DNA of 64,000 nucleotides, taken from NCBI GenBank assembly GCA_905214345.1, contig CAJMLV010000006.1, forward strand, positions 23,139 through 87,138. Direction: 5' to 3'. Source of the stretch: an uncultured bacterium (lineage in GTDB: Bacteria > Bacillota > Clostridia > Oscillospirales > Ruminococcaceae). Shown here piece after piece: positions 45,000 to 53,259 of the stretch. A program made the translations under genes and the position numbers. Positions within the stretch are counted from its first letter, which is position 1. Every line of letters starts with the position of its first letter. Below the pieces are notes generated by a model that ran no database searches, was not told the origin of the DNA, and saw only the letters and a program-made list of their open reading frames with translations.

Positions 45000-45164
45000 G
45001 CAAAAACGAACCGGCAAAATACCGAAAAGACCCCCTGATTCGGGCAGCAGGAAAGGCAATGCAGACAAATGTGCGCCGCATAGATACAATAACTTTTACG
45101 TTTGTAAAAACAAAGGTAAAATAATAGACGAAAATGTGCGCCGGAGTTTGTGCACATTTTCGTC

Positions 45165-45194
45165 TTGCTAAAATAACTACCACAAGTGTAAAAT
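45165..45194 (+). promoter_or_regulatory. Promoter of the blaI-like gene with operator 1
   Basis: TTGCTA (45165-45170), 18 bp, TAAAAT (45189-45194). The operator-like CACAAGTGTA (45181-45190), core ACA-N2-TGT as in BlaI/MecI sites, covers the end of the spacer and the start of the -10. Confidence 0.55.
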
Positions 45195-45212
45195 AAAATG
45201 CGGGATAACAAC

Positions 45213-45222
45213 CACAAATGTA
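45213..45222. promoter_or_regulatory. BlaI-type operator 2
   Basis: CACAAATGTA, core ACA-N2-TGT. It starts 32 bp (about three helical turns) after operator 1 and lies within a repeated ACCACAA(G/A)TGTAAAA context, just before the Shine-Dalgarno. Confidence 0.55.
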
Positions 45223-45239
45223 AAAGGAAGGTACCTGCT

Positions 45240-45632
45240 ATGGAAACCTTATCCCACAGCGAAGAACAGGTCATGTCGGCTTTATGGGATTGTGCCCATC
45301 CTGCCACCCGACGGGAAATCGCGGCCCGTCTGCCTGGCGAATGCCGCTGGGCGGATTCTACATTGCTGAATTTCCTTCTTCGGCTGGAGAAGAAAGGGTT
45401 TGTCCGCCCGGAAAAACAGGGGAATAAAAACATCTATACCCCGCTGGTGCGGCGGACCACCTACTGCGGTGCCGCCAGTGCGGCACATCTGAAGCGTCTG
45501 TATGGGGGCGATCTGCGGGCCATGCTGGGGGCGCTGGCCGATACCGGCCGGGTCAGCTTCACGGACATGGAGCGTCTGGCCCGGTATCTGGACAGCCGCG
45601 CTGCCGAAAGTCCGGAGTACGATTACGACTGA
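45240..45632 (+). CDS. BlaI/MecI-family transcriptional repressor (orphan)
   Basis: 130 residues starting at the ATG at 45240 after AAGGAAGG. LSHSEEQVMSALWDCAHPAT and the following winged helix (DSTLLNFLLRLEKKGFVRPE) match the family; the C-terminal dimerisation part is short but present. Relatives repress beta-lactamase or copper genes and are inactivated by a BlaR1 protease; no blaR or beta-lactamase gene is in the window. Two operator-like dyads suggest autoregulation. Its 3' end overlaps the convergent gene by 10 bp. Confidence 0.85.
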   Translation: METLSHSEEQVMSALWDCAHPATRREIAARLPGECRWADSTLLNFLLRLEKKGFVRPEKQGNKNIYTPLVRRTTYCGAASAAHLKRLYGGDLRAMLGALADTGRVSFTDMERLARYLDSRAAESPEYDYD

Positions 45633-46060
45633 ATTCCCTGTTTTTCGGCCAGGGTTTCGGCCCACTCGGCCAGCTTTTCCCCGTCGGACAGGCGGGTCTT
45701 GTATCCCTTGCCGTCGATGTTGAAATAGTCGCCGCAGGCGGTCACGGTCATGGTGGTTTCGTCGTGCATGTAGATGGTCAGGGTGATGGCCTGGCCTGCT
45801 ACCTCTTCCTGCCGGGGAAAGTAGCAGACGGTCTTGTTCAGAATCTTCACCGCTGCGGCGGAATCGTCGCCGGTGGAGGTCAGGACGATTCCGTCGGGAT
45901 TGACAGCTACGTCGATATGGTCGATGTCCTTGGCGGACAGGTACATCATTTCCTGAGAACCCAGCAGCAGACGGGCGAGAACAAACACGACAATGATCGC
46001 GACCACAGTCAGAATTCGGCTCAGAACCGGAGGAAGACTTTTCTTGTTGTTTTGGTCCAT
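45623..46060 (-). CDS. Hypothetical membrane-anchored protein, 145 residues
   Basis: The N-terminus has one membrane helix (ILTVVAIIVVFVLARLLLG), then an extracytoplasmic domain of about 110 residues (DIDHIDVAVNPDGIVLTST.. CYFPRQ.. FNIDGKGYKTRLS). No family is recognised. It lies 35 bp downstream of sdaAA on the same strand and may be co-transcribed with it. GAAAGGAAG precedes the start. Confidence 0.7.
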   Translation of the reverse strand: MDQNNKKSLPPVLSRILTVVAIIVVFVLARLLLGSQEMMYLSAKDIDHIDVAVNPDGIVLTSTGDDSAAAVKILNKTVCYFPRQEEVAGQAITLTIYMHDETTMTVTACGDYFNIDGKGYKTRLSDGEKLAEWAETLAEKQGIQS

Positions 46061-46095
46061 GATGGAAACTTCCTTTCTTGATTCAATAGCGGGAC

Positions 46096-46980
46096 TTACT
46101 CATCGCTGCCCGACATGGTTACAATATCCCGGATGGCCTGACCGGTGGGGGTACCGGCCAAGCCGCCGATGCCTGTTTCCCGCAGGTCGCGGCTCATGGC
46201 GGCACCCACTTCGGACATGGCGTCAATGACTTCGTCCGCCGGAATGTGGCTCACCACACCGGCCAGGGCCATATCCGCGGCAGAAACGGCGTTTACCGCA
46301 CCGATCACATTGCGCTTGATGCAGGGCAGTTCCACCAACCCGGCCACCGGGTCGCACACCAGGCCTTCCAGATTGGTCAGAGCCATGGCGAAGGCTTCTG
46401 CGCAGGCTTCGGCGGTGCCGCCTTTCAGATAGACAAGAGCCGCCGCCGCCATGGCGGAAGCCGCACCCACTTCGGCCTGGCAGCCGCCCTCAGCGCCCGC
46501 CAGTGTGGCCCGGGCAGCCACTACCTGGCCGAACCCGGCCGCCACATACAGCGCCCGGCAGATGGCGTCCTCGTCACACAGGCCCTCCCGCCAGAGCGGA
46601 ATCAGAACAGCGGGCAGAACGCCGCAGCTGCCCGCTGTGGGGGCGGCCACAATGCGTTTCATACAGGCGTTGCACTCGGCTGTTTTCAGTGCTTCCGCAA
46701 TGACCTGGGCATAATAGCCGCCGCTGTACAGCAGCCCGGAGGCGGCCGCCTTTTCCACTTTGGCGGCATCGCCGCCCGCAAAGCCGCTGGTGGAGCGGTC
46801 CTCAGCCCGGTAATTGCGGCTGGTTTCCACCATGACCTGCCAAAGGCGGCGCATCTGCGCCCGGGATTCTTCCTCGGTCAGGCCGCTTTCGCCCAGGTCG
46901 CTGCGCAGGATCACTTCGTCCAGGCGCGCGCCTTCGCTCTTGCAGGCGTTCAGCAGTTCCCGCACGGATGTATAAGCCAT
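46096..46980 (-). CDS. sdaAA: L-serine dehydratase, alpha subunit (iron-sulfur)
   Basis: 294 residues. With SdaAB it converts L-serine to pyruvate and ammonia. Cysteines for the [4Fe-4S] cluster are visible in AECNACMKRIVAAPTAGSCG and in VELPCIKRNVIG. It lies 27 bp after sdaAB. Both subunits are separate, the usual clostridial form. Confidence 0.94.
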   Translation of the reverse strand: MAYTSVRELLNACKSEGARLDEVILRSDLGESGLTEEESRAQMRRLWQVMVETSRNYRAEDRSTSGFAGGDAAKVEKAAASGLLYSGGYYAQVIAEALKTAECNACMKRIVAAPTAGSCGVLPAVLIPLWREGLCDEDAICRALYVAAGFGQVVAARATLAGAEGGCQAEVGAASAMAAAALVYLKGGTAEACAEAFAMALTNLEGLVCDPVAGLVELPCIKRNVIGAVNAVSAADMALAGVVSHIPADEVIDAMSEVGAAMSRDLRETGIGGLAGTPTGQAIRDIVTMSGSDE

Positions 46981-47007
46981 TTCGTTCTCCTTATATAAAA
47001 AAGGTGT

Positions 47008-47664
47008 TTACAGGTTCAGGCTGGTCACTTTGACAATGCCGGGCATGTTCCGCAGCTGCTCCACAATGTCGGCGGGGATGGGCTGGTCACATTCCAGCAC
47101 CATCACCGCATAGCCGCCGGCGGCGGAACGGTAGAGCTGCATGGTGGCAATGTTGATGTGATGCTCGCTCAGGCAGGTGGTCACGGCGGAAACATGCCCC
47201 GGTGTGTCCTGGTTGTGCACGATCAGGGTGTCGTGGTCGGCACCGAAATTGGTGGTAATGCCGTCGATCTGGCAGATGTTGATGCGGCCGCCGCCGATGG
47301 AAGAACCCATGACCTCCAGCTTGTGCCCGTCCTGACCGCGCAGACGCAGCAGGGCGGTGTTGGGGTGAGCACCGCGCAGGTTCACCGTGCCCACCGTAAA
47401 CAGCATCCCCGCCTGCCGCGCCAGGGCAAAGCTGCGGGGGATATTCTCGTCATCCGGCTGCATACCCAGCAGTCCCGCCACCAGAGCGCGGTCGGTGCCG
47501 TGGCCGCGGCCGGTGGCCGCAAAGCTGCCGTGGAGCAAAATTTCTGCCTGGGCGGGTTGTTCCCCCAGCAGTTTGCGGGCCGTCAGGCCGATGCGCACCG
47601 CACCGGCGGTGTGGCTGCTGGAAGGACCGGTCATCACCGGGCCCAGAACATCAAACAAACGCAT
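47008..47664 (-). CDS. sdaAB: L-serine dehydratase, beta subunit
   Basis: 218 residues. DVLGPVMTGPSSSHTAGAVR is the SDH beta signature; the C-terminal part is an ACT domain (HDTLIVHNQDTPGHVSAVTT onward). It forms the dehydratase with SdaAA. AAAGGAGG precedes the start. It is the first gene of the sda operon, with its own promoter. Confidence 0.94.
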   Translation of the reverse strand: MRLFDVLGPVMTGPSSSHTAGAVRIGLTARKLLGEQPAQAEILLHGSFAATGRGHGTDRALVAGLLGMQPDDENIPRSFALARQAGMLFTVGTVNLRGAHPNTALLRLRGQDGHKLEVMGSSIGGGRINICQIDGITTNFGADHDTLIVHNQDTPGHVSAVTTCLSEHHINIATMQLYRSAAGGYAVMVLECDQPIPADIVEQLRNMPGIVKVTSLNL

Positions 47665-47696
47665 GGAAAGCGTCCTCCTTTGGTTTCCTGTCCTTT

Positions 47697-47725
47697 AGTA
47701 TATCGGCTTGGGGAAGACAATGCAA
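47697..47725 (-). promoter_or_regulatory. Promoter of the sdaAB-sdaAA operon
   Basis: Minus strand TTGCAT (47725-47720), 17 bp, TATACT (47702-47697). The leader is short (about 30 nt). Confidence 0.75.
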
Positions 47726-47754
47726 GCGCAGGAAAAAGAAAAGAAAAAAATCTC

Positions 47755-47783
47755 TTGACAGACGCAAAAGTGTATGGTAATAT
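47755..47783 (+). promoter_or_regulatory. Promoter of the tRNA-Ser pair
   Basis: TTGACA (47755-47760), 17 bp, TAATAT (47778-47783), about 29 bp before the first tRNA. Confidence 0.75.
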
Positions 47784-47811
47784 ATATCTCGCATTGTGGT
47801 GGAGCCACTAT

Positions 47812-47902
47812 GGAGAGGTGTCCGAGTGGTTTATGGAACTGGTCTTGAAAACCAGCGATTCGCGTGAGCGGACCATGGGTTCGAATCCCATCCTCTCCGC
47901 CA
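47812..47902 (+). tRNA. tRNA-Ser(UGA)
   Basis: Class II tRNA. Acceptor GGAGAGG/CCTCTCC, discriminator G, CCA encoded. The anticodon arm CTGGT-CTTGAAA-ACCAG gives TGA. It has a long variable arm and T-loop GGTTCGAATCC. It reads UCA-type serine codons. Confidence 0.96.
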
Positions 47903-47940
47903 TTTTTTGGAAAAAGTGAATAGTCTGATCACTTTGACTT

Positions 47941-48031
47941 GGAGTAATACTCAAGAGGTCGAAGAGGCGCCCCTGCTAAGGGCGTAGGGTCTTAACGGGC
48001 CGCGAGGGTTCAAATCCCTCTTACTCCGCCA
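47941..48031 (+). tRNA. tRNA-Ser(GCU)
   Basis: Class II tRNA. Acceptor GGAGTAA/TTACTCC, CCA encoded. The anticodon arm CGCCC-CTGCTAA-GGGCG gives GCT. The long variable arm is present; the T-loop is GGTTCAAATCC. It reads AGC/AGU codons and lies 38 bp after the first tRNA-Ser on one transcript. Confidence 0.96.
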
Positions 48032-48033
48032 AA

Positions 48034-48081
48034 AGAGCCAGAAACGACGTGAAAACGTTCGTTTCTGGCTCTTTTTCTTTT
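48034..48081 (+). terminator. Terminator of the tRNA operon
   Basis: AGAGCCAGAAACGACGT/ACGTTCGTTTCTGGCTCT, GAAA loop, then TTTTTCTTTT. Confidence 0.9.
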
Positions 48082-48104
48082 GCATTAATTCGTCTGCTGT
48101 ATGC

Positions 48105-48147
48105 CAAAAAATAAAGCCTTCCGACAGCATCATTCCGGAAGGCCTTG
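48105..48147 (-). terminator. Terminator of the YibE/F gene
   Basis: AAGCCTTCCG (48114-48123)/CGGAAGGCCTT (48136-48146), one bulge; followed on the minus strand by a T-run (plus-strand AAAAAAT at 48106-48112). Confidence 0.8.
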
Positions 48148-48150
48148 CTT

Positions 48151-49353
48151 TTATTGTACGGTTTCCTCAGTGGGAGAAGCGGACGGGGCAGGGTGCTTGG
48201 AGAGCAGCAGTCCCGCCGTCACCGCGGTGAAGGGCGCCACCGTCACCAGGGCAAAGCTGCCAACCAGCGTCTGCAAAATCTCGCTGGCCACATACTTGTA
48301 GTTCAGAATGTTCAGAATGGGGGTGCCCTGGGCCATGAACACCATCAGCTGGGCCATACATCCGCCGGAGTAAGCCAGCAGCAGGGTCGTGGTCATGGTG
48401 CCCATGGCCGCCTGTCCGATGCGCATGCCGCTGCCCACAGCCTCCCAGGGGCGGATGCCCGGCTTTTTGCGGATGACCTCACTCACACCGCTGGTGATGT
48501 CCACTGCCAGGTCCATCATGGCGCCCGCCGCACCAATAAAGATGCTGGCCATGAAAATGTGGGTCAGATCCAGGTTCTGGTATCCGGCATACAGCAGGGT
48601 CTCGCTGTCGCTCATCACGGCGCCGTGAATTTTCAGCAGATTGGTGAAGAGCATCCCAAGTCCGCAGGCGGTCACGGTGCCCAGCATGCTGCCCAGTACC
48701 GCCACCAGGCTGCGGCGGTCATACCCGTACACAAACACGATGATGACCACCGTCAGCAGCGCCACAATGAGCAAGGCCACCAGAATGGGATTGCCGCCTT
48801 TCAGGCAGGTGGGAATCATGACTTTCCAGATGGACAGCACCGTGATGACGAAGGAAAGCATGGCCCGAACGCCGCCGGGACCCGCAAACAGGATGAGCAG
48901 CAGGGTAAAGAAAGCGGCCAGCACCCCTTCCCAGGTGATGCGGTAGTGGTCGATCATGGTCACTGAGGTGATGGCGTCGCCCTGGTAGCTTACCACCACA
49001 AAGGCGCTGTCACCGGGGGCGAAGATCTTGTCCTGAGAAAGGCTGCCCGAAAGCAGGTTGGTACCCTGGGTGATCTGTCCTTTGAAAGAACCCTCCTCAA
49101 TGCGCAGGGTGCAGGTCTGTTCGCCGGTTTGGATGAGTCCTGCCGAGATGATGGCACTTTCGTTGGTTTCCAGCACGGTGGCCCGGACCTTCTGGGTGCC
49201 CTGGTAGATGACGGCGCCCTCGTACCCGGTGGGCAGGGCCAGCAGGATGGCAGTGAGCAGCAGCCCGGGGAGCAGGGTGGACCAGCCCACCGGCTGATCG
49301 CCCCAGATGCGGCGCAGAAAGCGGATGAAGGAACGGTAGATTTTCTGAAACAT
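48151..49353 (-). CDS. YibE/F-family membrane protein
   Basis: 400 residues. An N-terminal membrane segment, an extracytoplasmic beta-rich domain of about 100 residues (VRATVLETNESAIISAGLIQ onward), then seven or more membrane segments. GAAGAMMDLAVDITSGVSEV is the family block. The function is unknown; a transport role is likely. AGGAG precedes the start. Confidence 0.87.
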   Translation of the reverse strand: MFQKIYRSFIRFLRRIWGDQPVGWSTLLPGLLLTAILLALPTGYEGAVIYQGTQKVRATVLETNESAIISAGLIQTGEQTCTLRIEEGSFKGQITQGTNLLSGSLSQDKIFAPGDSAFVVVSYQGDAITSVTMIDHYRITWEGVLAAFFTLLLILFAGPGGVRAMLSFVITVLSIWKVMIPTCLKGGNPILVALLIVALLTVVIIVFVYGYDRRSLVAVLGSMLGTVTACGLGMLFTNLLKIHGAVMSDSETLLYAGYQNLDLTHIFMASIFIGAAGAMMDLAVDITSGVSEVIRKKPGIRPWEAVGSGMRIGQAAMGTMTTTLLLAYSGGCMAQLMVFMAQGTPILNILNYKYVASEILQTLVGSFALVTVAPFTAVTAGLLLSKHPAPSASPTEETVQ

Positions 49354-49507
49354 ACAAGAATTCTCCTAAACCAAAGGTGGATTGTCGGCGGGATAAAAGC
49401 CCCAAAACACAGCGCGTCCCCGCAGCGCCCATACACTGCGGGGATACACTGTTTATCAGAAGGAAAACACTCCGGGAATGGTTCGTTCAGTCCTGCGGGC
49501 CGGAAAT

Positions 49508-51130
49508 TCAGGCCACGCCGGTGAGTTCAGCCAGGTTGAAGTAGACCTGGGTGTTGTCATAGTAGCCTTCGAACAGTTCCTGACCGGCGCCCATGGCAAA
49601 GACGGCGACCGGCAGACCGGTGTGGCTGTAGCTGGTGAAGCTGATGCCGGACTTGTTGTTCAGGATGTGGTTGATGGTCACGCTCAGAGGCTCATAGGAA
49701 CCGTAGAGAACGTATTCTTCCTGGCTCAGTTCGGTGTCCTCGGTCTTGGTCATGGTCAGGTCGTAAGCGTCACGCAGCTTCTGCAGTTCGTAGTCGGTCA
49801 TGACCAGAGAACCGCTGGTCACACCGGTGGGATGGCTGTCGGCGCTGTCGGTGGTCACACCGTCTTCGCCCTCCTGGCCGGCGGCAGCTTCGGTGGTCAG
49901 GCCGAACAGGTTCTGCACGTCCACCAGAACGTCCTCAAAGCTGGTGTTGTTCTCTTTGTAGGCAGCCACATAGTCGCTGTCAAACTTGGCGTAGCTGATC
50001 TTCTGGTTGGCCAGGTTCTGCAGGAAGGTGTCGTAGTTGGTGCCCGCATAGCCGATGGTCATGCCGCCGGTTTCGTGGTCGCCGGTGACCAGGATCAGGG
50101 TCTCATCGGGGTGCTCGTTGTAGAATTCCACGGCCTTGTCCACGGCGTCGGAAAGCGCCTGGGTGTCGTGCATGGTGGAACCGGCGTCGTTGGCGTGGCA
50201 GGCCCAGTCGATCTTGCCGCCTTCCACCATCATGAAGAAGCCGTTGTCGTTGTCCAGGACTTCGATGCCCTTTTCCACATAATCGGCCAGGCTCCACATG
50301 TCGTCGGTGCGGTCCAGTTCATAAGGCATGGAGTCGCCGTCGGCCAGGTGTTCATCCACCAGAATGACCTTGCCGGTGTCGGCGGTCACCGCCTCGGCTT
50401 CAGCCTGGGTCTTGGCCACGGTGTAACCGGCTTCGGCCGCCAGGGTGTACAGGTCGGTCTGGTCCTCGTCCTTGCCGGTGGGCTGCAGCAGGGCGCCGCC
50501 GGCGAAGTAATCAAAGTTGCTGTCGATCATTTCCAGACCGATGTCGTAGTAATTGGAGCGGCTGACCTGGTGGCAGTAGAAGGCGGCGGGGGTGGCATGG
50601 TTCAGGTTAACGCTGGACACGACGCCGATTTTATAGTCCTTCTGGTCTTTCAGCTTTTCGCTGATGGTCTCATAGGCCACGGTGCCGGTCTCGTCCATGT
50701 TGATGGTGCCGGAATAGGTCTTGTGGCCGGTGGACAGGGAAGTGGCGGTGGAAGCGGAGTCCGGGCAGAAGGAGGTGCTGTCATAGGTCTGGGCGCTGCC
50801 CGCTACCGGGAAATCCAGGAAGGTCAGGGCGTCTTCGTGCTGGAGCACGGCGCCGTCACCGCCCATGCTGGTGCCGTTGGCCAGGGCGCTGAGATAGTAG
50901 TTGGTGCTCTGGATCTGGGGGTAGCTCATACCGTCGCCGATGAACAGGAAGATGTACTTGGGGGTCTTGGCGGCGGCCTCCGGGGTGGCGGTGGGGGCGG
51001 CCGTTGCCACCGAAGCAGCGTCGGCGGTGGTGGGTTCGGTGGTGGATGCCGGCGTGCCGCAGGCGGCCAGGCTGGCGGTCATGGCAGCCGCACCCAGCAG
51101 GGCCACAGCGCGTTTGGTCAGGTTCTGCAT
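49508..51130 (-). CDS. phoA: Alkaline phosphatase, lipoprotein
   Basis: 540 residues. A lipoprotein signal (ALLGAAAMTASLAACG; lipobox LAAC) and a Thr/Ala-rich linker precede the catalytic domain. FLFIGDGMSY binds metal; the nucleophile Ser is in CPDSASTATSLSTGHKT. Further metal ligands are in VEGGKIDWACHAND and TGDHETGGM. It frees phosphate from organic esters on the cell surface. GAGGAG precedes the start. Confidence 0.93.
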   Translation of the reverse strand: MQNLTKRAVALLGAAAMTASLAACGTPASTTEPTTADAASVATAAPTATPEAAAKTPKYIFLFIGDGMSYPQIQSTNYYLSALANGTSMGGDGAVLQHEDALTFLDFPVAGSAQTYDSTSFCPDSASTATSLSTGHKTYSGTINMDETGTVAYETISEKLKDQKDYKIGVVSSVNLNHATPAAFYCHQVSRSNYYDIGLEMIDSNFDYFAGGALLQPTGKDEDQTDLYTLAAEAGYTVAKTQAEAEAVTADTGKVILVDEHLADGDSMPYELDRTDDMWSLADYVEKGIEVLDNDNGFFMMVEGGKIDWACHANDAGSTMHDTQALSDAVDKAVEFYNEHPDETLILVTGDHETGGMTIGYAGTNYDTFLQNLANQKISYAKFDSDYVAAYKENNTSFEDVLVDVQNLFGLTTEAAAGQEGEDGVTTDSADSHPTGVTSGSLVMTDYELQKLRDAYDLTMTKTEDTELSQEEYVLYGSYEPLSVTINHILNNKSGISFTSYSHTGLPVAVFAMGAGQELFEGYYDNTQVYFNLAELTGVA

Positions 51131-51469
51131 AGATCTCTACTCTCCTCATTCTCTTGCATCGTAAAGATGTTCCGGCGGGGCTTTGCCCGGCGGGGCGGCG
51201 GCTCAGGGCCGCCTGCCAAGGCATATTATACCTGCACTGTTTGCCCGGTCGAAACCATACCGCCGCAAAATCAGCGTAAAAAATCAGGACACAAACGCCG
51301 CCGGTTTGTAAAGTGTACAGCTGCGCGAAAACCGGGAATCCGAGGGATTTTTGCCGATTTTCCGAATAAATCCGCCGGACTGAAACGTCTGTCCAAAAAT
51401 TGACCGGCTTTTTACAAACGCCCCGGTAAGGTGTACAAGAATGTGGAAAAGTCTTTTCGCACAAACACC
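51131..51469. other. Long intergenic region upstream of phoA
   Basis: About 340 bp without a supportable gene. A perfect TATAAT on the minus strand (51230-51225), about 95 bp upstream of the phoA start, is the best -10 candidate; no good -35. Two segments further upstream share TTTGTAAA/TTTACAAA and GTGTACA words (about 51304-51318 and 51412-51438) and may be regulator sites. Confidence 0.4.
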
Positions 51470-51508
51470 AAAAAAATCCCCGCTGCAAAAAAGCAGCGGG
51501 GATTTTTG
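51470..51508. terminator. Terminator of glnS (bidirectional)
   Basis: AAAAATCCCCGCTGC/GCAGCGGGGATTTTT with A and T runs on both sides. Confidence 0.9.
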
Positions 51509-51527
51509 GTTGCAATGGCAGGAAAGA

Positions 51528-53192
51528 TCAGCCCAGCTTGAAGCTGTCTTTCAGGGTCACGATGCGGTTGTACACATGGGGATCGTGACTGTCGGGGGTG
51601 AAGTAACCCATGCGCACGAACTGGAAGCGCTCACCGGGCTGGGCATTCTCCAGGCTCTTTTCCAGCTTGGCGTTGGGCATGACGGTGACGCTTTCGGGGT
51701 TCAGGTAATCCTTGAAGTCGGCGTCATCGGGGATGCCGTTCATGTTGGCTTCGGTGAACAGCTTGTCGTACAGGCGGACTTCGGCGTCCACACAATGGGC
51801 ACAGCTGACCCAGTGGATGGTACCGCGCACCTTGCGGCCATCGGCGGGGTTGCCGTTGCGGGTCTCCAGGTCGGCTTCGGCATGGATGGCCACCACGTTG
51901 CCGGCTTCGTCCTTGTCAACGCCGGTGCAGCGCACCAAGTAAGCGCCCATCAGGCGGACTTCGCTGCCCAGGGTCAGGCGCTTGAATTTCGGCGGCGGCA
52001 CTTCGAAGAAGTCACTGCGGTCGATCCACACTTCCTTGGTGAAGGCCACCGGACGGGTGGTGGTATCGTTGGCGTCCCGGTTGGGGTTGTTGGGCAGGTC
52101 GAAGTACTCGCAGCCGTCGGCGGGGTAGTTGTCAATGATGAGCTTGACAGGGTCCAGCACGGCCACACGGCGGGCAGCACTCAGTTCCAGCTCGGCACGC
52201 AGAACGGCTTCCAGCTGGCGCATATCCACCAGGCTGTCTGCCTTGGAGATGCCTGCGCCCCGTACGAACTCAAAGATGCTGGTGGGGGTGTAGCCGCGGC
52301 GGCGCAGACCGCTCAGAGTGGGCATACGGGGATCGTCCCAGCCGTCCACGATGTTCTTTTCCACCAGTTCGCGCAGGTAACGCTTGCTCATGACGGTGTT
52401 GGTCACGTTCAGGCGGGCAAACTCGCGCTGTTTGGGGAACTCGCCGCCGAAGACGTTCTGGATGACCCAGTCGTACAGGGGACGGTGGTTCTCAAATTCC
52501 AGGCTGCACAGGGAGTGGGTGATGCCCTCGATGGCGTCCTGGATGGGGTGTGCAAAGTCGTACAGGGGATAGATGCACCACTTGTCGCCCTGGCGGTGAT
52601 GGTGCACATGCTTGATGCGGTAGATGGCCGGGTCACGCATGTTCATGTTGGGGCTGGCCAGGTCGATCTTGGCGCGCAGGGTCTTTTCGCCGTCGGCAAA
52701 TTCACCGGCACGCATACGGCGGAACAGGTCCAGGTTCTCTTCCGGTGTGCGGTCGCGGTAGGGGGAAGGACGGCTGGGCTTGCCGGCATCGTTGCCGCGG
52801 TATTCCTGCATCTCTTCCCGGGTCAGGTCATCCACATAGGCCTTGCCTTCCTGGATAAGCTTCTCGGCGTACTCGTAGCACTTTTCAAAGTAGTCGCTGC
52901 CGTAGAAGATGCCGCCGTTCGGATGGGCACCCAGCCATTCCAGGTCGCGCAGGATGCTCTGCACGTACTCGTCGTCCTCACGGGCAGGATTGGTATCGTC
53001 ATAGCGCAGGTTGAACTTGCCGCCGTAGGTCTTGGCCATCATATAGTTGATGTAGATGGCCTTGGCGGAACCGATGTGCAGGTAGCCGTTGGGCTCCGGC
53101 GGGAACCGGGTGTGGATCTCCTGCACCTTGCCTTCGGCCAGGTCCGCATCCACGATCTCGGTCAGAAAATTGGAAAACTTTTCGTCAGACAT
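51528..53192 (-). CDS. glnS: Glutaminyl-tRNA synthetase
   Basis: 554 residues of the class I GlnRS/GluRS family. The HIGH motif is in RFPPEPNGYLHIGSAKAIYI; the KMSKS equivalent is VMSKRYLREL. The C-terminal half is the beta-barrel anticodon-binding domain, which marks GlnRS rather than bacterial GluRS. It charges tRNA-Gln directly; many Gram-positives use GatCAB instead. It has its own transcript, with GGGGTG before the start. Confidence 0.94.
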   Translation of the reverse strand: MSDEKFSNFLTEIVDADLAEGKVQEIHTRFPPEPNGYLHIGSAKAIYINYMMAKTYGGKFNLRYDDTNPAREDDEYVQSILRDLEWLGAHPNGGIFYGSDYFEKCYEYAEKLIQEGKAYVDDLTREEMQEYRGNDAGKPSRPSPYRDRTPEENLDLFRRMRAGEFADGEKTLRAKIDLASPNMNMRDPAIYRIKHVHHHRQGDKWCIYPLYDFAHPIQDAIEGITHSLCSLEFENHRPLYDWVIQNVFGGEFPKQREFARLNVTNTVMSKRYLRELVEKNIVDGWDDPRMPTLSGLRRRGYTPTSIFEFVRGAGISKADSLVDMRQLEAVLRAELELSAARRVAVLDPVKLIIDNYPADGCEYFDLPNNPNRDANDTTTRPVAFTKEVWIDRSDFFEVPPPKFKRLTLGSEVRLMGAYLVRCTGVDKDEAGNVVAIHAEADLETRNGNPADGRKVRGTIHWVSCAHCVDAEVRLYDKLFTEANMNGIPDDADFKDYLNPESVTVMPNAKLEKSLENAQPGERFQFVRMGYFTPDSHDPHVYNRIVTLKDSFKLG

Positions 53193-53259
53193 AATGACAC
53201 CCCAAATCGAATGTTACAATTCCCATATTTTACAATAGTTGGCGCAATAACGCAAGCCC

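Larger units (their letters stand above)
44913..45239. other. Repeat-dense, A/T-rich divergent intergenic region serC/blaI
   Basis: No gene is seen. It contains the serC promoter, a 12-bp direct repeat AAATGTGCGCCG (45067-45078 and 45132-45143), a perfect dyad TTTTAC-GTTT-GTAAAA (45094-45109), a 13-bp inverted repeat GACGAAAATGTGC/GCACATTTTCGTC (45127-45139/45152-45164), and the blaI promoter with two operator-like sites. Confidence 0.75.

Noticed and set aside
44804..45433. 209-codon leftward frame over the serC/blaI intergenic region
   Set aside because: It crosses the operator region and two supported genes in other frames, with no start signal.
47740..47760. Poly-A/T stretch before the tRNA pair as a terminator of sdaAB
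   Set aside because: sdaAB runs leftward away from it and no stem is present; it is only the upstream side of the tRNA promoter.
49478..51403. 641-codon frame opposite phoA
   Set aside because: Gly/Val/His-rich shadow; phoA has a signal peptide and all catalytic motifs.
53193..53259. T-box leader before glnS
   Set aside because: Only 67 bp separate glnS from tsaD, with no T-box motif or antiterminator. The serC upstream region also shows none.
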